Shown: positions 31,088 to 39,773 of the stretch, piece after piece | How the letters are laid out: each line of letters opens with the position of its first letter | Numbering within the stretch: position 1 is the stretch's first letter | Assembly (NCBI GenBank): GCA_001897675.1 | Contig: MKUE01000079.1 | Span: 1-64,000 of the forward strand | Length of the DNA: 64,000 bases | Direction: 5' to 3' | Source of the DNA: Thiobacillus sp. 65-1059 | Lineage (GTDB): Bacteria; Pseudomonadota; Gammaproteobacteria; Burkholderiales; Thiobacillaceae | Notes under the pieces: model-generated | What the model saw: the letters and a program-made list of their open reading frames with translations, nothing else | The model's database searches: none | What the model was told of the DNA's origin: nothing | Program-made: the position numbers and the translations under genes

Positions 31088-31933
31088 ATGGCGACGCCGG
31101 GTCAGCTCATGTTCGCCCGCCGGCTGGGGCCGACGGCACGCCTGTTGATCTGGCTGCTGGTTGGCGCGAGCTGCGTGGTGCTCGATAGCCGCTATCGCGC
31201 GCTCGAAGGCGTGCGCAGCGGATTTTCGCTGTTGCTGCAGCCGGTGCGCGAAGCCATGCGCGCCCCCGCCGCGGTCGCTGCCGAACTCGGCGGATTCTTT
31301 ACCCGCCACCGCCTCCTGCAAAAAGAGCGCGATACGCTGCTGGCCGAGCGGGCGCGGCTGATCGCCGGCGTGAATGCGGCGCGGGATCTGGCGCGCGAAA
31401 ACGCCGAATTGCGCGCCCTGATGCAACTGCAAGCCCGCCCCGGGCAGCAGATGGTGCGGGCCGCCTCGCTGTATCAGGGACACGACTGGTTCTCCCAGCG
31501 CATCACGCTGGATCTCGGCGCCGGAGCGGGACTGCGCAGCGGGCTGCCGGTGATCGACACCATCGGGCTGGTGGGACAGGTGAGCCGGGTTTTTCCCGGC
31601 GCGAGCGAAGTCACGCTGGTGAGCAATCCGGACCAGCTGACGCCGGTGTTCGTCGAGCGCACCGGCCAGCGCGGGCTGGCCGCCGGCAGCGGGCACGGCC
31701 AGATGGAGCTGCGCTACATGCCCACCCAGACCGATATCCGGCCCGGCGACCGTCTGCTGACATCGGGCATCGACCGGGTGTACCCGGCCGGCATCCCGGT
31801 GGCGCGCGTGAGCCGGGTTTCCCGTTCGCAATCCAGCCCCTACCTGCGGGTGGAATGCCTGCCGTTGGCGGGCCTCGACCGTTCCCGGGCCGTGCTGATA
31901 CTCATCGCCGAACCGCGGGCGACCCAACCATGA
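31088..31933 (+). CDS. mreC: rod shape-determining protein MreC
   Basis: A 281-residue bitopic protein. One N-terminal helix (ARLLIWLLVGASCVVLDS), a coiled coil (LLQKERDTLLAERARLIAGVNAARDLARENAELRALM) and a periplasmic beta-barrel domain (ITLDLGAGAGLRSGLPVIDTIGLVGQVSRV; then GDRLLTSGIDRVYPAGIPVARV). It links MreB to PBP2. The gene starts 32 bases after mreB and its stop overlaps the mreD start. Confidence 0.95.
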   Translation: MATPGQLMFARRLGPTARLLIWLLVGASCVVLDSRYRALEGVRSGFSLLLQPVREAMRAPAAVAAELGGFFTRHRLLQKERDTLLAERARLIAGVNAARDLARENAELRALMQLQARPGQQMVRAASLYQGHDWFSQRITLDLGAGAGLRSGLPVIDTIGLVGQVSRVFPGASEVTLVSNPDQLTPVFVERTGQRGLAAGSGHGQMELRYMPTQTDIRPGDRLLTSGIDRVYPAGIPVARVSRVSRSQSSPYLRVECLPLAGLDRSRAVLILIAEPRATQP

Positions 31934-32430
31934 ACGCGGCGCCCCAAACTGTTGGCGGCTGGCGCCGCATCCTTGGCAGCCTGGCCCTGGCGGTGCTGCT
32001 GGAGCAGCTGCCGTGGTCGGGCTGGGCGCTGGCTTTGCGGCCGGATTTCGTGCTGGTCGGCGTGCTGTTCTGGGCCTTGCATCAGCCTGCCCGCATCGGC
32101 TTCGGAACGGCATTCTTTCTCGGCCTGCTGGCCGACTTTCAGGACGGCGCGGTGTTCGGCCAGCACGCCATCGCCTATGCGATCGGCGTCTATCTGGTGC
32201 TGTTCCTGCGTCTGCGGCTGCTGCAGTTCGATCCGTTCCGGCAGGCGGCACAGCTGTTTCCCATCCTGCTGACGGTGCAGCTGGCGGTGCTCTTGGTTGG
32301 CTGGCTGGCGGTCAATCCGCCGACCGGGCTGGTGATCCTGCTGCCGATTCTGAGCAGCACCCTGCTGTGGTATCTGATCGCCGGGTTTGTGCGCCTGTGG
32401 CACGGCAAGGGCCTGCGGGGCCAGGCATGA
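31930..32430 (+). CDS. mreD: rod shape-determining protein MreD
   Basis: A 166-residue membrane protein with about five helices. LRPDFVLVGVLFWALHQPARIGFGTAFFLGLLADFQDGAVFGQHA and YLVLFLRLRLLQFDPFRQ are typical of proteobacterial MreD. The ATG overlaps the mreC stop (ATGA). It works with MreC in the elongasome. Confidence 0.93.
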   Translation: MNAAPQTVGGWRRILGSLALAVLLEQLPWSGWALALRPDFVLVGVLFWALHQPARIGFGTAFFLGLLADFQDGAVFGQHAIAYAIGVYLVLFLRLRLLQFDPFRQAAQLFPILLTVQLAVLLVGWLAVNPPTGLVILLPILSSTLLWYLIAGFVRLWHGKGLRGQA

Positions 32431-32485
32431 GCCTGGCGCAAGCCCGCCGGCAGCGCCGCAACGCGTGCGGCGAGGAAAGCCGGAC

Positions 32486-34378
32486 ATGCTCATAGCGCCG
32501 CAGATCAAGAATCTGGACCGCGAACTGGCCCGCTTTCACGGGCGCCTGAAAGCGGGCGCGGCGTTCGTCGTGCTGCTGGCGACCGCGCTGCTGGCGCGTG
32601 CGTTTTATCTGCAGATCGTGCAGCACGATCACTACATCCAGCGCGCCGAAAGCAACCGTATTTCGCTGGTGCCCGCTGCGCCCAACCGCGGCTTGATCCT
32701 GGACCGCAACGATCGCATCCTGGCGGAAAACTATTCGGCTTACACGCTGGAACTGGCGCGGGCGCAGACCCATGATCTGGAGGCCACGCTGGCCATGGTC
32801 GGCCAGCTGATCGAGATTACGCCGGGGCAATTGCGGCGTTTCCGGCGCCTGCTCGCCGAATCGCACGAGTTCGAGACCGTGCCGCTGAAAAGCAAGCTGA
32901 CCGACGAGGAGGTGGCGATCCTGGCGGCCAACCGCTATCGCCTGCCGGGGGTGGAAGTGAAGGCGAGGCTGTTCCGCAATTATCAGGCCGGGCCCGGCAT
33001 GGCGCACGTGGTGGGATTTATCGGCCGCATCAACGACGGCGACCTGAAACGCCTGCGCGCGGACGGCCGCGAACAGAATTACAAGGGCAGCGTCCACATC
33101 GGCAAGACCGGCCTGGAACAGAGTTACGAAACCCTGCTGCACGGCCGCACCGGTTTCGACCAGATGGAAACCGATGCCAGCGGCCGCGCAGTGCGCATGC
33201 TGTCGCGGATTCCGCCGGTGCCGGGCAAGGATTTGCGGCTGTATCTCGATGCGGAGCTGCAGGCGGTGGCCGAACACGCGTTCGGCGATTACCTGGGCGG
33301 ACTGGTGGCGCTCGATCCCAATACCGGCGGCGTGCTGGCGCTGGTCTCCAAGCCGGGATTCGACCCCAACCTGTTTGTCGACGGCATCGATCCGGAAACC
33401 TGGAAGTCGCTCAACGAATCGCCGGAGCGGCCGATGGTGAACCGCGTATTGCGCGGCATCTACCCGCCGGGTTCGACCATCAAGCCGCTGATGGCGCTGG
33501 CCGGGCTGGAGCTGGGCTTGCGCAAGCCCGCGGACAGCATCGTCGATCCGGGCTATTTCACGCTGCCCAACAGCAGCCATCAGTTCCGCGACTGGAAGCG
33601 CGGCGGCCACGGCAGCGTCGATCTGCGGCGCTCCATCGCCCAGTCGTGCGACATCTACTATTACAAGCTGGCAGTGGACATGGGGGTCGACCGCATGCAC
33701 GACTACCTGGCGCAGTTCGGCCTCGGCGAGAAAAGCGGCATCGACCTGGAAGGCGAGTCGTCCGGCCTGCTGCCTTCGCGCGACTGGAAGCAGCGCCGCT
33801 TCAAGCAGGCCTGGTACCCCGGCGAGACGGTGATTGCCGGCATCGGCCAGGGCTATCACCTGACCACCCCGCTGCAACTGGCGACGGCGACCGCCATGCT
33901 CGCCAATGGCGGCAAACGGATCGAACCGCGTCTGGTGCAGGCGGTGCGCGACCCGCTCAGCCATGTCTGGCAGCCGCAGCCGGCCGTCGTACACCGGCAG
34001 GTGGCGATCGACCCGGCCAATCTCGGGGTGGTGCGCGCGGGCATGATGGACGTGATGCGCCCGGGCGGCACGGCGTCGGCAGCCGCGGCCGGCGCGCCGT
34101 ACACGATAGCCGGCAAGACCGGCACGGCGCAGGTGGTCGGCATCAAGCAGGGGGCGCGCTACGACGAAAGCCGCCTGGCGCGGCAGCATCGCGACCATGC
34201 GCTGTTCATTGCCTATGCCCCGGCCGAAAATCCCGCCATTGCGGTCGCGGTGATGGTGGAAAACGGCGGCCACGGCAGTTCGGTCGCGGCGCCGATCGCC
34301 CGCGCGGTGTTCGATTATTACCTGACCGGGAAACGCCCCGGCAACATGAAGCTGGAGGCGGACGATGCCGCAGAGTAG
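32486..34378 (+). CDS. mrdA: penicillin-binding protein 2 (elongasome transpeptidase)
   Basis: A 630-residue class B PBP. One N-terminal membrane helix (AGAAFVVLLATALLARAFYLQIV), the pedestal dimer domain (NRGLILDRNDRILAEN, GHVVGFIGRIN-like segment) and the transpeptidase domain with intact motifs: PPGSTIKPLMAL (SxxK), AQSCDIYYYKLA (SxD form usual for PBP2) and AGKTGTAQVVGI (KTG). The ATG at 32486 (MLIAPQIKNLDREL), preceded by GGAAAG, gives the normal length; 33 upstream in-frame codons are unsupported. It overlaps rodA by 14 bases. Confidence 0.96.
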   Translation: MLIAPQIKNLDRELARFHGRLKAGAAFVVLLATALLARAFYLQIVQHDHYIQRAESNRISLVPAAPNRGLILDRNDRILAENYSAYTLELARAQTHDLEATLAMVGQLIEITPGQLRRFRRLLAESHEFETVPLKSKLTDEEVAILAANRYRLPGVEVKARLFRNYQAGPGMAHVVGFIGRINDGDLKRLRADGREQNYKGSVHIGKTGLEQSYETLLHGRTGFDQMETDASGRAVRMLSRIPPVPGKDLRLYLDAELQAVAEHAFGDYLGGLVALDPNTGGVLALVSKPGFDPNLFVDGIDPETWKSLNESPERPMVNRVLRGIYPPGSTIKPLMALAGLELGLRKPADSIVDPGYFTLPNSSHQFRDWKRGGHGSVDLRRSIAQSCDIYYYKLAVDMGVDRMHDYLAQFGLGEKSGIDLEGESSGLLPSRDWKQRRFKQAWYPGETVIAGIGQGYHLTTPLQLATATAMLANGGKRIEPRLVQAVRDPLSHVWQPQPAVVHRQVAIDPANLGVVRAGMMDVMRPGGTASAAAAGAPYTIAGKTGTAQVVGIKQGARYDESRLARQHRDHALFIAYAPAENPAIAVAVMVENGGHGSSVAAPIARAVFDYYLTGKRPGNMKLEADDAAE

Positions 34379-35465
34379 ACACTGGATCGTGCGCCGGCTG
34401 AGCCACCTCGACGGCATCCTGCTGGCCCTGGTGCTGCTGCTGCTGGGCATCAGCCTGGCGGTGGTGGCGAGCGCTTCGGGCCAGAGCCCGGCGCGCATCA
34501 GCGGCCATCTCGTCAACATGGGGCTGGCGCTGTCGGTGATGGTGGTGATGGCCAACGTGCCGCCGCATCTGCTGTCCAAGGTCGGGCCGCCCCTGTATGC
34601 GGCCGGGGTGGTGCTGCTGATCGGGGTGGCGCTGTTCGGCGAGATCCGCAACGGTTCGCGGCGCTGGCTGAATCTGGGCGTGATGGCCTTCCAGCCGTCG
34701 GAACTGCTGAAGCTGGCGCTGCCGCTGATGCTGGCCTGGTATTTCCAGCGCAACGAGGCGGTGCTGCGCGCCAAGCATTTCCTGGTCGGCGGCGCCCTGC
34801 TGCTGGTGCCGTTCCTGCTGGTCCTGCGCCAGCCCGATCTGGGCACGGCGCTGATGCTCGGCGCTTCGGGCTTCTACCTGCTGTTCTTCGCCGGCCTGCC
34901 GTGGAAGGTCATGTTCGGCGGCGCCGCGCTCGGGGCGGCGAGCCTGCCGGTGGTATGGGGGCTGCTGCACGACTACCAGCAGCGGCGCGTGCTGACCCTG
35001 CTCGACCCCACGTCGGACCCGCTCGGCGACGGCTATCACATCATCCAGTCCACCATCGCGATCGGCTCGGGCGGGCTGTTCGGCAAGGGCTGGACGCAAG
35101 GCACGCAAAACCAGCTCGACTTCATTCCCGAGCGCACCACCGATTTCATTTTCGCCGTGTTCGGCGAGGAGTTCGGCTACATCGGCGCGATTCTGCTGGT
35201 CGCGCTGTATCTGGCCATCGTCGCGCGCGGCCTGACCATCGCTGCGCGCGCGCCGACCCAGTTCGGGCGCCTGATGGCGGCCACGCTGAGCCTCAATCTG
35301 TTCACCTACGTGTTCGTCAACATGGGCATGGTGTCGGGCATCCTGCCGGTGGTCGGCGTGCCGCTGCCCTTGATGAGCTATGGCGGGACGGCGCTCATCA
35401 CCCTGCTGCTGGGGATGGGCATCCTGATGAGCGTGGCGACGCACCGCCAGCTGAACAAAACGTGA
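34365..35465 (+). CDS. rodA: peptidoglycan glycosyltransferase RodA (SEDS)
   Basis: A 366-residue SEDS protein with about 10 membrane helices. It has the family signatures NGSRRWLNLGVMAFQPSELLKLALP, RQPDLGTALMLGASGFYLLF, FIPERTTDFIFAVFGEEFGYIGA (catalytic Asp loop region) and PLMSYGGTALITLLLGMGILMSV. RodA polymerises lipid II during elongation with PBP2. The start overlaps mrdA. Confidence 0.97.
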   Translation: MPQSRHWIVRRLSHLDGILLALVLLLLGISLAVVASASGQSPARISGHLVNMGLALSVMVVMANVPPHLLSKVGPPLYAAGVVLLIGVALFGEIRNGSRRWLNLGVMAFQPSELLKLALPLMLAWYFQRNEAVLRAKHFLVGGALLLVPFLLVLRQPDLGTALMLGASGFYLLFFAGLPWKVMFGGAALGAASLPVVWGLLHDYQQRRVLTLLDPTSDPLGDGYHIIQSTIAIGSGGLFGKGWTQGTQNQLDFIPERTTDFIFAVFGEEFGYIGAILLVALYLAIVARGLTIAARAPTQFGRLMAATLSLNLFTYVFVNMGMVSGILPVVGVPLPLMSYGGTALITLLLGMGILMSVATHRQLNKT

Positions 35466-35482
35466 CGCGATAAAATGGCGTC

Positions 35483-36313
35483 ATGAAAACGATTCTGATT
35501 CTGGGACTGGCCGCCGCCGCCCTGGCGCTGGGCGGTTGCGGCAGCAGCCCGCCGGTTCCCGCCAAGCAGCCGCCTCCCGCCGCGACGGCAAAGAAGGGCG
35601 GCTATTACCTCGACGACGGCCCCGAGGCCAATCCGCCGGCGAATCTGGATGCGGTACCCGACGCGGAGCCGCGCGACGAACCGCTGCATCGCTTTGCCAA
35701 CCGCCCCTACGTCGCGCTGGGCAATGCCTACACCCCGCAGACCGAGCGCCGCGCCCATCGCGAAGAAGGCCTGGCCTCGTGGTACGGCCGCCGCTTTCAC
35801 GGCAGGAAGACCGCGTCGGGCGAGCCGTACGACATGTACGCCATGACCGCGGCGCATCCCACGCTGCCGATTCCCAGCTATGCGCGGGTCACCGCGCTCG
35901 GCACCGGCAAGTCGGTGGTGGTGCGCATCAACGACCGCGGGCCGTTCCACAGCAAGCGCGTCATCGACCTGTCGTATACCGCCGCTTACAAGCTGGGGTA
36001 TCTGGGGGGCGGCAGCGCGCGCGTGCGGGTGGAAAGCCTCGACCCCGCCGCTTACGATACCCGCGGCGAAGCGCTGCTCGACGGCGTCTATCTGCAGGTG
36101 GGCGCGTTTTCGCGCCCGGATAACGCGCAGCAATTGCTCGAACGCCTGGCGCGGGCGCTGCAACTCGATGCCGGCCGCACCCGCGTGGTGCTCAACGGTT
36201 CGCTGCACCGCGTGCAGGTCGGTCCCTATCCCAGCGACGACGCGGCGCATGCGGATCGTGCGCGGGTGCGGGAACGTCTCGACCTGAATGCAGTCCTGGT
36301 AAGACGCGATTGA
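35483..36313 (+). CDS. rlpA: RlpA-like septal ring lytic transglycosylase with SPOR domain
   Basis: A 276-residue lipoprotein (lipobox LGGC, Cys near residue 19). A Pro-rich linker leads to the double-psi beta-barrel RlpA domain (GLASWYGRRFHGRKTASGEPYDMYAMTAAHPTLPIPS; catalytic Asp in VVRINDRGPF) and a C-terminal SPOR domain (GVYLQVGAFSRPDNAQQLLERL through RVQVGPYPS). RlpA cleaves denuded glycan strands; SPOR binds them at the septum. It starts 17 bases after rodA. Confidence 0.93.
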   Translation: MKTILILGLAAAALALGGCGSSPPVPAKQPPPAATAKKGGYYLDDGPEANPPANLDAVPDAEPRDEPLHRFANRPYVALGNAYTPQTERRAHREEGLASWYGRRFHGRKTASGEPYDMYAMTAAHPTLPIPSYARVTALGTGKSVVVRINDRGPFHSKRVIDLSYTAAYKLGYLGGGSARVRVESLDPAAYDTRGEALLDGVYLQVGAFSRPDNAQQLLERLARALQLDAGRTRVVLNGSLHRVQVGPYPSDDAAHADRARVRERLDLNAVLVRRD

Positions 36314-36326
36314 GATGAGGTCGAGC

Positions 36327-37442
36327 ATGAAATGGATCTGGTTGGGGCTGGCGCTGCTGCTCTCCGCCCCGCTGTGGGCCGCCCCCACCGGCGTATCGGC
36401 GCGCGCCTGGGTGGTGATCGACCAGGCGAGCGGACGCGAGCTGGCAGCGCATCAGGCCGACCTGCCGCTGGCGCCGGCGTCGCTGACCCAGCTGATGACG
36501 GCCTATGTGCTGCTGGGCGATATCCGCAAAAACAAGCTCCGCCTGGACGCGACGGTCGCCGTGCCGGAAGCCGCCGTCCAGGCCGACGGCGCGCGCGTGT
36601 TCCTCGTGGCGGGCGAGCAGGTGCGCGTCGACACCCTGCTGCAGGCGATGCTGGTGCAGTCGGCCAGCGACGCCACGCTGACGCTGGTGACGGCGGCCGA
36701 CGGCAGCGAGGCGGCATTCGTCGAACGCATGAACCGCGAGGCCAGGCGGCTCGGCATGAGCAAGAGCCGTTTCCTGAACGCCACCGGATTGAGCGAGCCG
36801 GGGCACGAGTCGAGCGCGCGCGACCTCGCCTTGCTGAGCCGGGCGCTGGCGCGCGACTTCCCGGATCGGCAGGCGCTGTTCGCCCAGAAGGAGTTTGCGT
36901 TCAAGGGCATCACCTATTACAACGGCAATCGCCTGTTGTGGCGCGACAGCACGGTGAACGGGCTGAAAGCCGGGCGCACGCCGCAGGCCGGCTATTGCAT
37001 GGCGGCATCGGCGCAGCGCGGCGACCAGCGCCGCATCGCGGTGGCGCTGGGCACGCGATCGGATGCGCTGCGCACGCAGGACACCCTGAAGCTGCTCAAC
37101 TACGGCTTTGAAAGCTTCGACAGCGTGCGGCTCTTCCGCGCGCAGCAGCCGGTCAAGGTGTCGAAGCTGTACCGCGGCGTGCGCCCTTCGGTGAGCATGG
37201 GGTTTGCGCAGGATTTCCATGTGCTGGTGCCCAAGGGCGGCGGCGCTCGCATCAAGGCCCAGGTCACCACCCAGCAGCCGGTCGTGGCGCCGGTGCGCAA
37301 GGGCCAGCGCCTCGGCACCCTGCTGCTGACGCTCGACGGCCAGCCGCTCGGCGATTACCCGCTGGTTGCCCTGCAGGATGTCGGCGTGGCCGGCATCTTC
37401 GGCCGCGGCTGGGATTCGATCCGGCTGCTGTTCGCGCAATGA
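36327..37442 (+). CDS. D,D-carboxypeptidase (PBP5/6) family protein with altered active site, probable pseudoenzyme
   Basis: A 371-residue exported protein (signal MKWIWLGLALLLSAPLWA). The fold and length are those of PBP5/6-type carboxypeptidases (peptidase S11): N-terminal catalytic domain, then the C-terminal PBP5 beta domain (KVSKLYRGVRPSVSMGFAQDF onward) and a terminal amphipathic helix. The three catalytic motifs differ from the family: SLTQ instead of SLTK (Ser52; Gln55 for Lys), SAS instead of SGN (112-114) and KAG instead of KTG (214-216). The SxxK Lys is essential in studied enzymes, so activity is doubtful. ATG 36327 is chosen for its GAGG; ATG 36315 is possible. Flanked by rlpA and the transaminase gene (ATGA overlap). 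Confidence 0.85.
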   Translation: MKWIWLGLALLLSAPLWAAPTGVSARAWVVIDQASGRELAAHQADLPLAPASLTQLMTAYVLLGDIRKNKLRLDATVAVPEAAVQADGARVFLVAGEQVRVDTLLQAMLVQSASDATLTLVTAADGSEAAFVERMNREARRLGMSKSRFLNATGLSEPGHESSARDLALLSRALARDFPDRQALFAQKEFAFKGITYYNGNRLLWRDSTVNGLKAGRTPQAGYCMAASAQRGDQRRIAVALGTRSDALRTQDTLKLLNYGFESFDSVRLFRAQQPVKVSKLYRGVRPSVSMGFAQDFHVLVPKGGGARIKAQVTTQQPVVAPVRKGQRLGTLLLTLDGQPLGDYPLVALQDVGVAGIFGRGWDSIRLLFAQ

Positions 37443-38287
37443 GCGCCTACCTCAACGGCCAGTTCCTGCCGCTTGCCGAGGCGAAGATCCCGGCGCTCGA
37501 CCGCGGCTTCGTCTTCGGCGACGGCGTGTACGAACTGGTGCCGGTGTATTCGAACAAGCCGTTCCGGCTCGACGATCACCTGCGCCGCCTGCAGGGCAGC
37601 CTCGACGGCATACGCCTGGCCAATCCGCACGGGATCGATGCATGGCGCGACCTGATCCTGCGCCTGATTGAACTGCAGGATTTCGCCGACCAGTCGATCT
37701 ACATCCAGGTCACCCGCGGCGTTGCGCCGCGCGACCATGCTTTCCCCAAGGGCGCGCCGCCGACGGTGTTCATGTTCGCGCAGCCGCTGCTGACGGCCAC
37801 AGCCGAGCAAAAAGCCGCCGGGGTGTGCGCGGTCACCGCCGTCGACAACCGCTGGCTGCGCTGCAACATCAAGGCGATTTCGCTGCTGGCCAACATCCTG
37901 CTGCGCCAGCAGGCGGTCGACGCCGATTGCGCCGAGACCGTGATGCTGCGCGACGGGTTTCTGACCGAAGGGGCGGCGAGCAACATCTTCGCGGTGAAGG
38001 ACGGCGTGCTGCTGGCGCCGCCGCCATCGAACCTGATGCTGACCGGCATCACCTACGACGTGGTGCTGGAACTCGCGGCGGCACACGGCATTCCGCATGA
38101 GGTGCGGGCGATCGGCGAGGCCGAGGTGCGCGCCGCCGACGAGCTGTGGATGAGCTCGTCGACCAAGGAAATCATGGCCATCGTGAAGCTGGATGGCGTC
38201 CCGGTCGGCGCCGGCGTGCCAGGCCCCATGGCGCGACGGATGGATGCGCTGTATCAAACCTTCAAACAACAGGTGATGCGCGCATGA
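37439..38287 (+). CDS. dat: D-amino acid aminotransferase
   Basis: A 282-residue class IV PLP aminotransferase. Motifs: [21 protein letters not shown] at the start, the PLP Lys in [40 protein letters not shown], and [14 protein letters not shown]. Members next to ybeD and lipB in Betaproteobacteria are annotated as D-alanine transaminase, which links D-Ala and D-Glu pools for peptidoglycan. The closely related branched-chain enzyme cannot be fully excluded. ATGA overlap with the genes on both sides. Confidence 0.88.
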   Translation: MSAYLNGQFLPLAEAKIPALDRGFVFGDGVYELVPVYSNKPFRLDDHLRRLQGSLDGIRLANPHGIDAWRDLILRLIELQDFADQSIYIQVTRGVAPRDHAFPKGAPPTVFMFAQPLLTATAEQKAAGVCAVTAVDNRWLRCNIKAISLLANILLRQQAVDADCAETVMLRDGFLTEGAASNIFAVKDGVLLAPPPSNLMLTGITYDVVLELAAAHGIPHEVRAIGEAEVRAADELWMSSSTKEIMAIVKLDGVPVGAGVPGPMARRMDALYQTFKQQVMRA

Positions 38288-38550
38288 GCGAAGAAGACAC
38301 CCTGCTGCAATTTCCCACCGATTTCCCGATCAAGATCATGGGCCAGCGACGCGACGACTTCGCGCAGGCCATGGTCGAACTGGTGTTGCGCCATGCCCCC
38401 GATTTCAAGGCCGAGACCGTCGAGATGCGCGTCTCCAGCAGCGGCAATTATCTGTCCGTGACCTGCGTGGTGCGTGCCACCTCGAAGGCGCAGCTCGATG
38501 CGCTGTATCGCGAGATCACCGCGCATCCGTGGGTGAAGATGGCGTTGTGA
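38284..38550 (+). CDS. ybeD: YbeD/DUF493 family protein
   Basis: An 88-residue protein with the DUF493 pattern: [35 protein letters not shown], then [43 protein letters not shown]. The fold resembles ACT-like regulatory domains. It precedes lipB in many Proteobacteria, suggesting a link to lipoylation. The precise function is unknown. The ATG overlaps the transaminase stop. Confidence 0.93.
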   Translation: MSEEDTLLQFPTDFPIKIMGQRRDDFAQAMVELVLRHAPDFKAETVEMRVSSSGNYLSVTCVVRATSKAQLDALYREITAHPWVKMAL

Positions 38551-38563
38551 GCGCCAGCGGCCG

Positions 38564-38591
38564 GGAATCAGGATTCAGGGAGCAGGCAGGC
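38564..38591 (+). repeat. heptamer-period tract at the lipB start
   Basis: Four units with 7-base period (GGAATCA, GGATTCA, GGGAGCA, GGCAGGC) end exactly at the GTG at 38592. The tract provides the AGGGAG/AGGCAGG that would act as ribosome site. The unit differs from the GTGAGGC type but has the same period. Confidence 0.55.
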
Positions 38592-39215
38592 GTGGCGGCC
38601 GTGCGCAGCCTGGGGCGGCTCGAATACGTGCCGACCTGGCGGGCGATGCAGGACTTCACCGCGCGGCGCACGGCCGAGACGCCCGACGAGATCTGGCTGC
38701 TGGAGCATCCGCCGGTCTATACCCAGGGTCAGGCCGGCAAGCCCGAGCACCTGATCGCCGAAACCGACATTCCCGTCGTCCCGATCGACCGCGGCGGCCA
38801 GATCACCTATCACGGGCCGGGACAGGTGGTGGCCTATGTGCTGGTCGACCTGCGGCGGCGCGGCTACGGCATCCGCGAACTGGTGGCGCGCCTGGAGCAG
38901 GCGGTGATCGACCTGCTGGCGGCGCAGGGCGTGGCCGCCGCACGGCTGGCGGGGGCGCCGGGCGTGTATGTCGCCGGCGCCAAGATCGCTGCGCTCGGCC
39001 TGCGCGTGAAGCAGGGCTGCACCTACCATGGGCTGGCGCTCAACGTCGACATGGACCTGGCGCCGTTTGCCGCCATCAATCCCTGCGGCTACGCCGGCAT
39101 GCCGGTGACGCAATGCCGCGACCTCGGCGTCGCCCTGCCGCTCGCGCAGGTCGAAGAAGCCCTCGGCCTGGCGCTGCTGAACACGATCCACCTGCCCCCG
39201 GGCGCGAGCCTCTAG
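38592..39215 (+). CDS. lipB: lipoyl(octanoyl) transferase
   Basis: A 207-residue enzyme that moves octanoate from acyl carrier protein to lipoyl domains. Motifs: [40 protein letters not shown], the catalytic Lys in [14 protein letters not shown] and catalytic Cys in AINPCGYAG. Start: GTG 38592 puts six residues before [10 protein letters not shown], as in normal LipB. A GTG at 38547 overlaps the ybeD stop (GTGA) but would add 15 residues encoded mainly by a heptamer tract. The gene is convergent with a TlpA-like gene, three bases away. lipA is not adjacent but lies 1.2 kb downstream. Confidence 0.92.
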   Translation: MAAVRSLGRLEYVPTWRAMQDFTARRTAETPDEIWLLEHPPVYTQGQAGKPEHLIAETDIPVVPIDRGGQITYHGPGQVVAYVLVDLRRRGYGIRELVARLEQAVIDLLAAQGVAAARLAGAPGVYVAGAKIAALGLRVKQGCTYHGLALNVDMDLAPFAAINPCGYAGMPVTQCRDLGVALPLAQVEEALGLALLNTIHLPPGASL

Positions 39216-39218
39216 CCC

Positions 39219-39773
39219 CTACTTCCCCATCACGTCCCGGATCGCCTTCACCATGTCCGGATGGTCGAACTCGCGTCCGCCGATGGCGCTGGCGACGATG
39301 CGCCCCCGTTTGTCGACCAGGAAGGTGGTCGGCAGCCCCGCCACTTTCCAGGCCTGCATGGCGCGGCTCGTGCCGTCGAGCAGAATGGGAAAGTTCAGCG
39401 CGGTGTCGAGCTGGCTGGTGAAGGCGTGGATGGTGTCGGCGTCTTCGCCGACATCGACTGCCAGCACCGCAAAGGCTTCGCCTTTGAGCGCCTGCGACAG
39501 GCGCTCCATCGACGGCATTTCGCGCCGGCACGGCGGGCACCAGGTTGCCCAGAAATTGATCAGCACGACCTTGCCCCTGAGCTTCGCCAGATCGTGCGTT
39601 GCGCCGTCGATGTCTTTCAGCTTGAGTGCCGGAGCGGGCTTGGGCGCCTGCTTCATCAGGCTGTGGGACAGCGGCGGGAGGTCCGCTGCGTGGGCGCCGG
39701 TCGCGGCCGGCATGCCGCCGAATGCCAGCGCCGCCCCCAGCAGCATGCCTGCGATGCGATCAAGACGTTTCAT
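39219..39773 (-). CDS. TlpA/ResA-family thioredoxin-like protein
   Basis: A 184-residue exported thiol-disulfide protein. A signal peptide (MKRLDRIAGMLLGAALAFGG..., cleaved near AHA) precedes a thioredoxin fold with the active site WATWCPPCRREMPS and the cis-Pro segment VAGLPTTFLVDKRGRI. Such proteins reduce c-type cytochromes or other periplasmic disulfides. ATG 39773 is used; a GTG two codons upstream is possible. The start overlaps the upstream gene by 14 bases. It forms a two-gene minus-strand unit inserted between lipB and lipA. Confidence 0.9.
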   Translation of the reverse strand: MKRLDRIAGMLLGAALAFGGMPAATGAHAADLPPLSHSLMKQAPKPAPALKLKDIDGATHDLAKLRGKVVLINFWATWCPPCRREMPSMERLSQALKGEAFAVLAVDVGEDADTIHAFTSQLDTALNFPILLDGTSRAMQAWKVAGLPTTFLVDKRGRIVASAIGGREFDHPDMVKAIRDVMGK

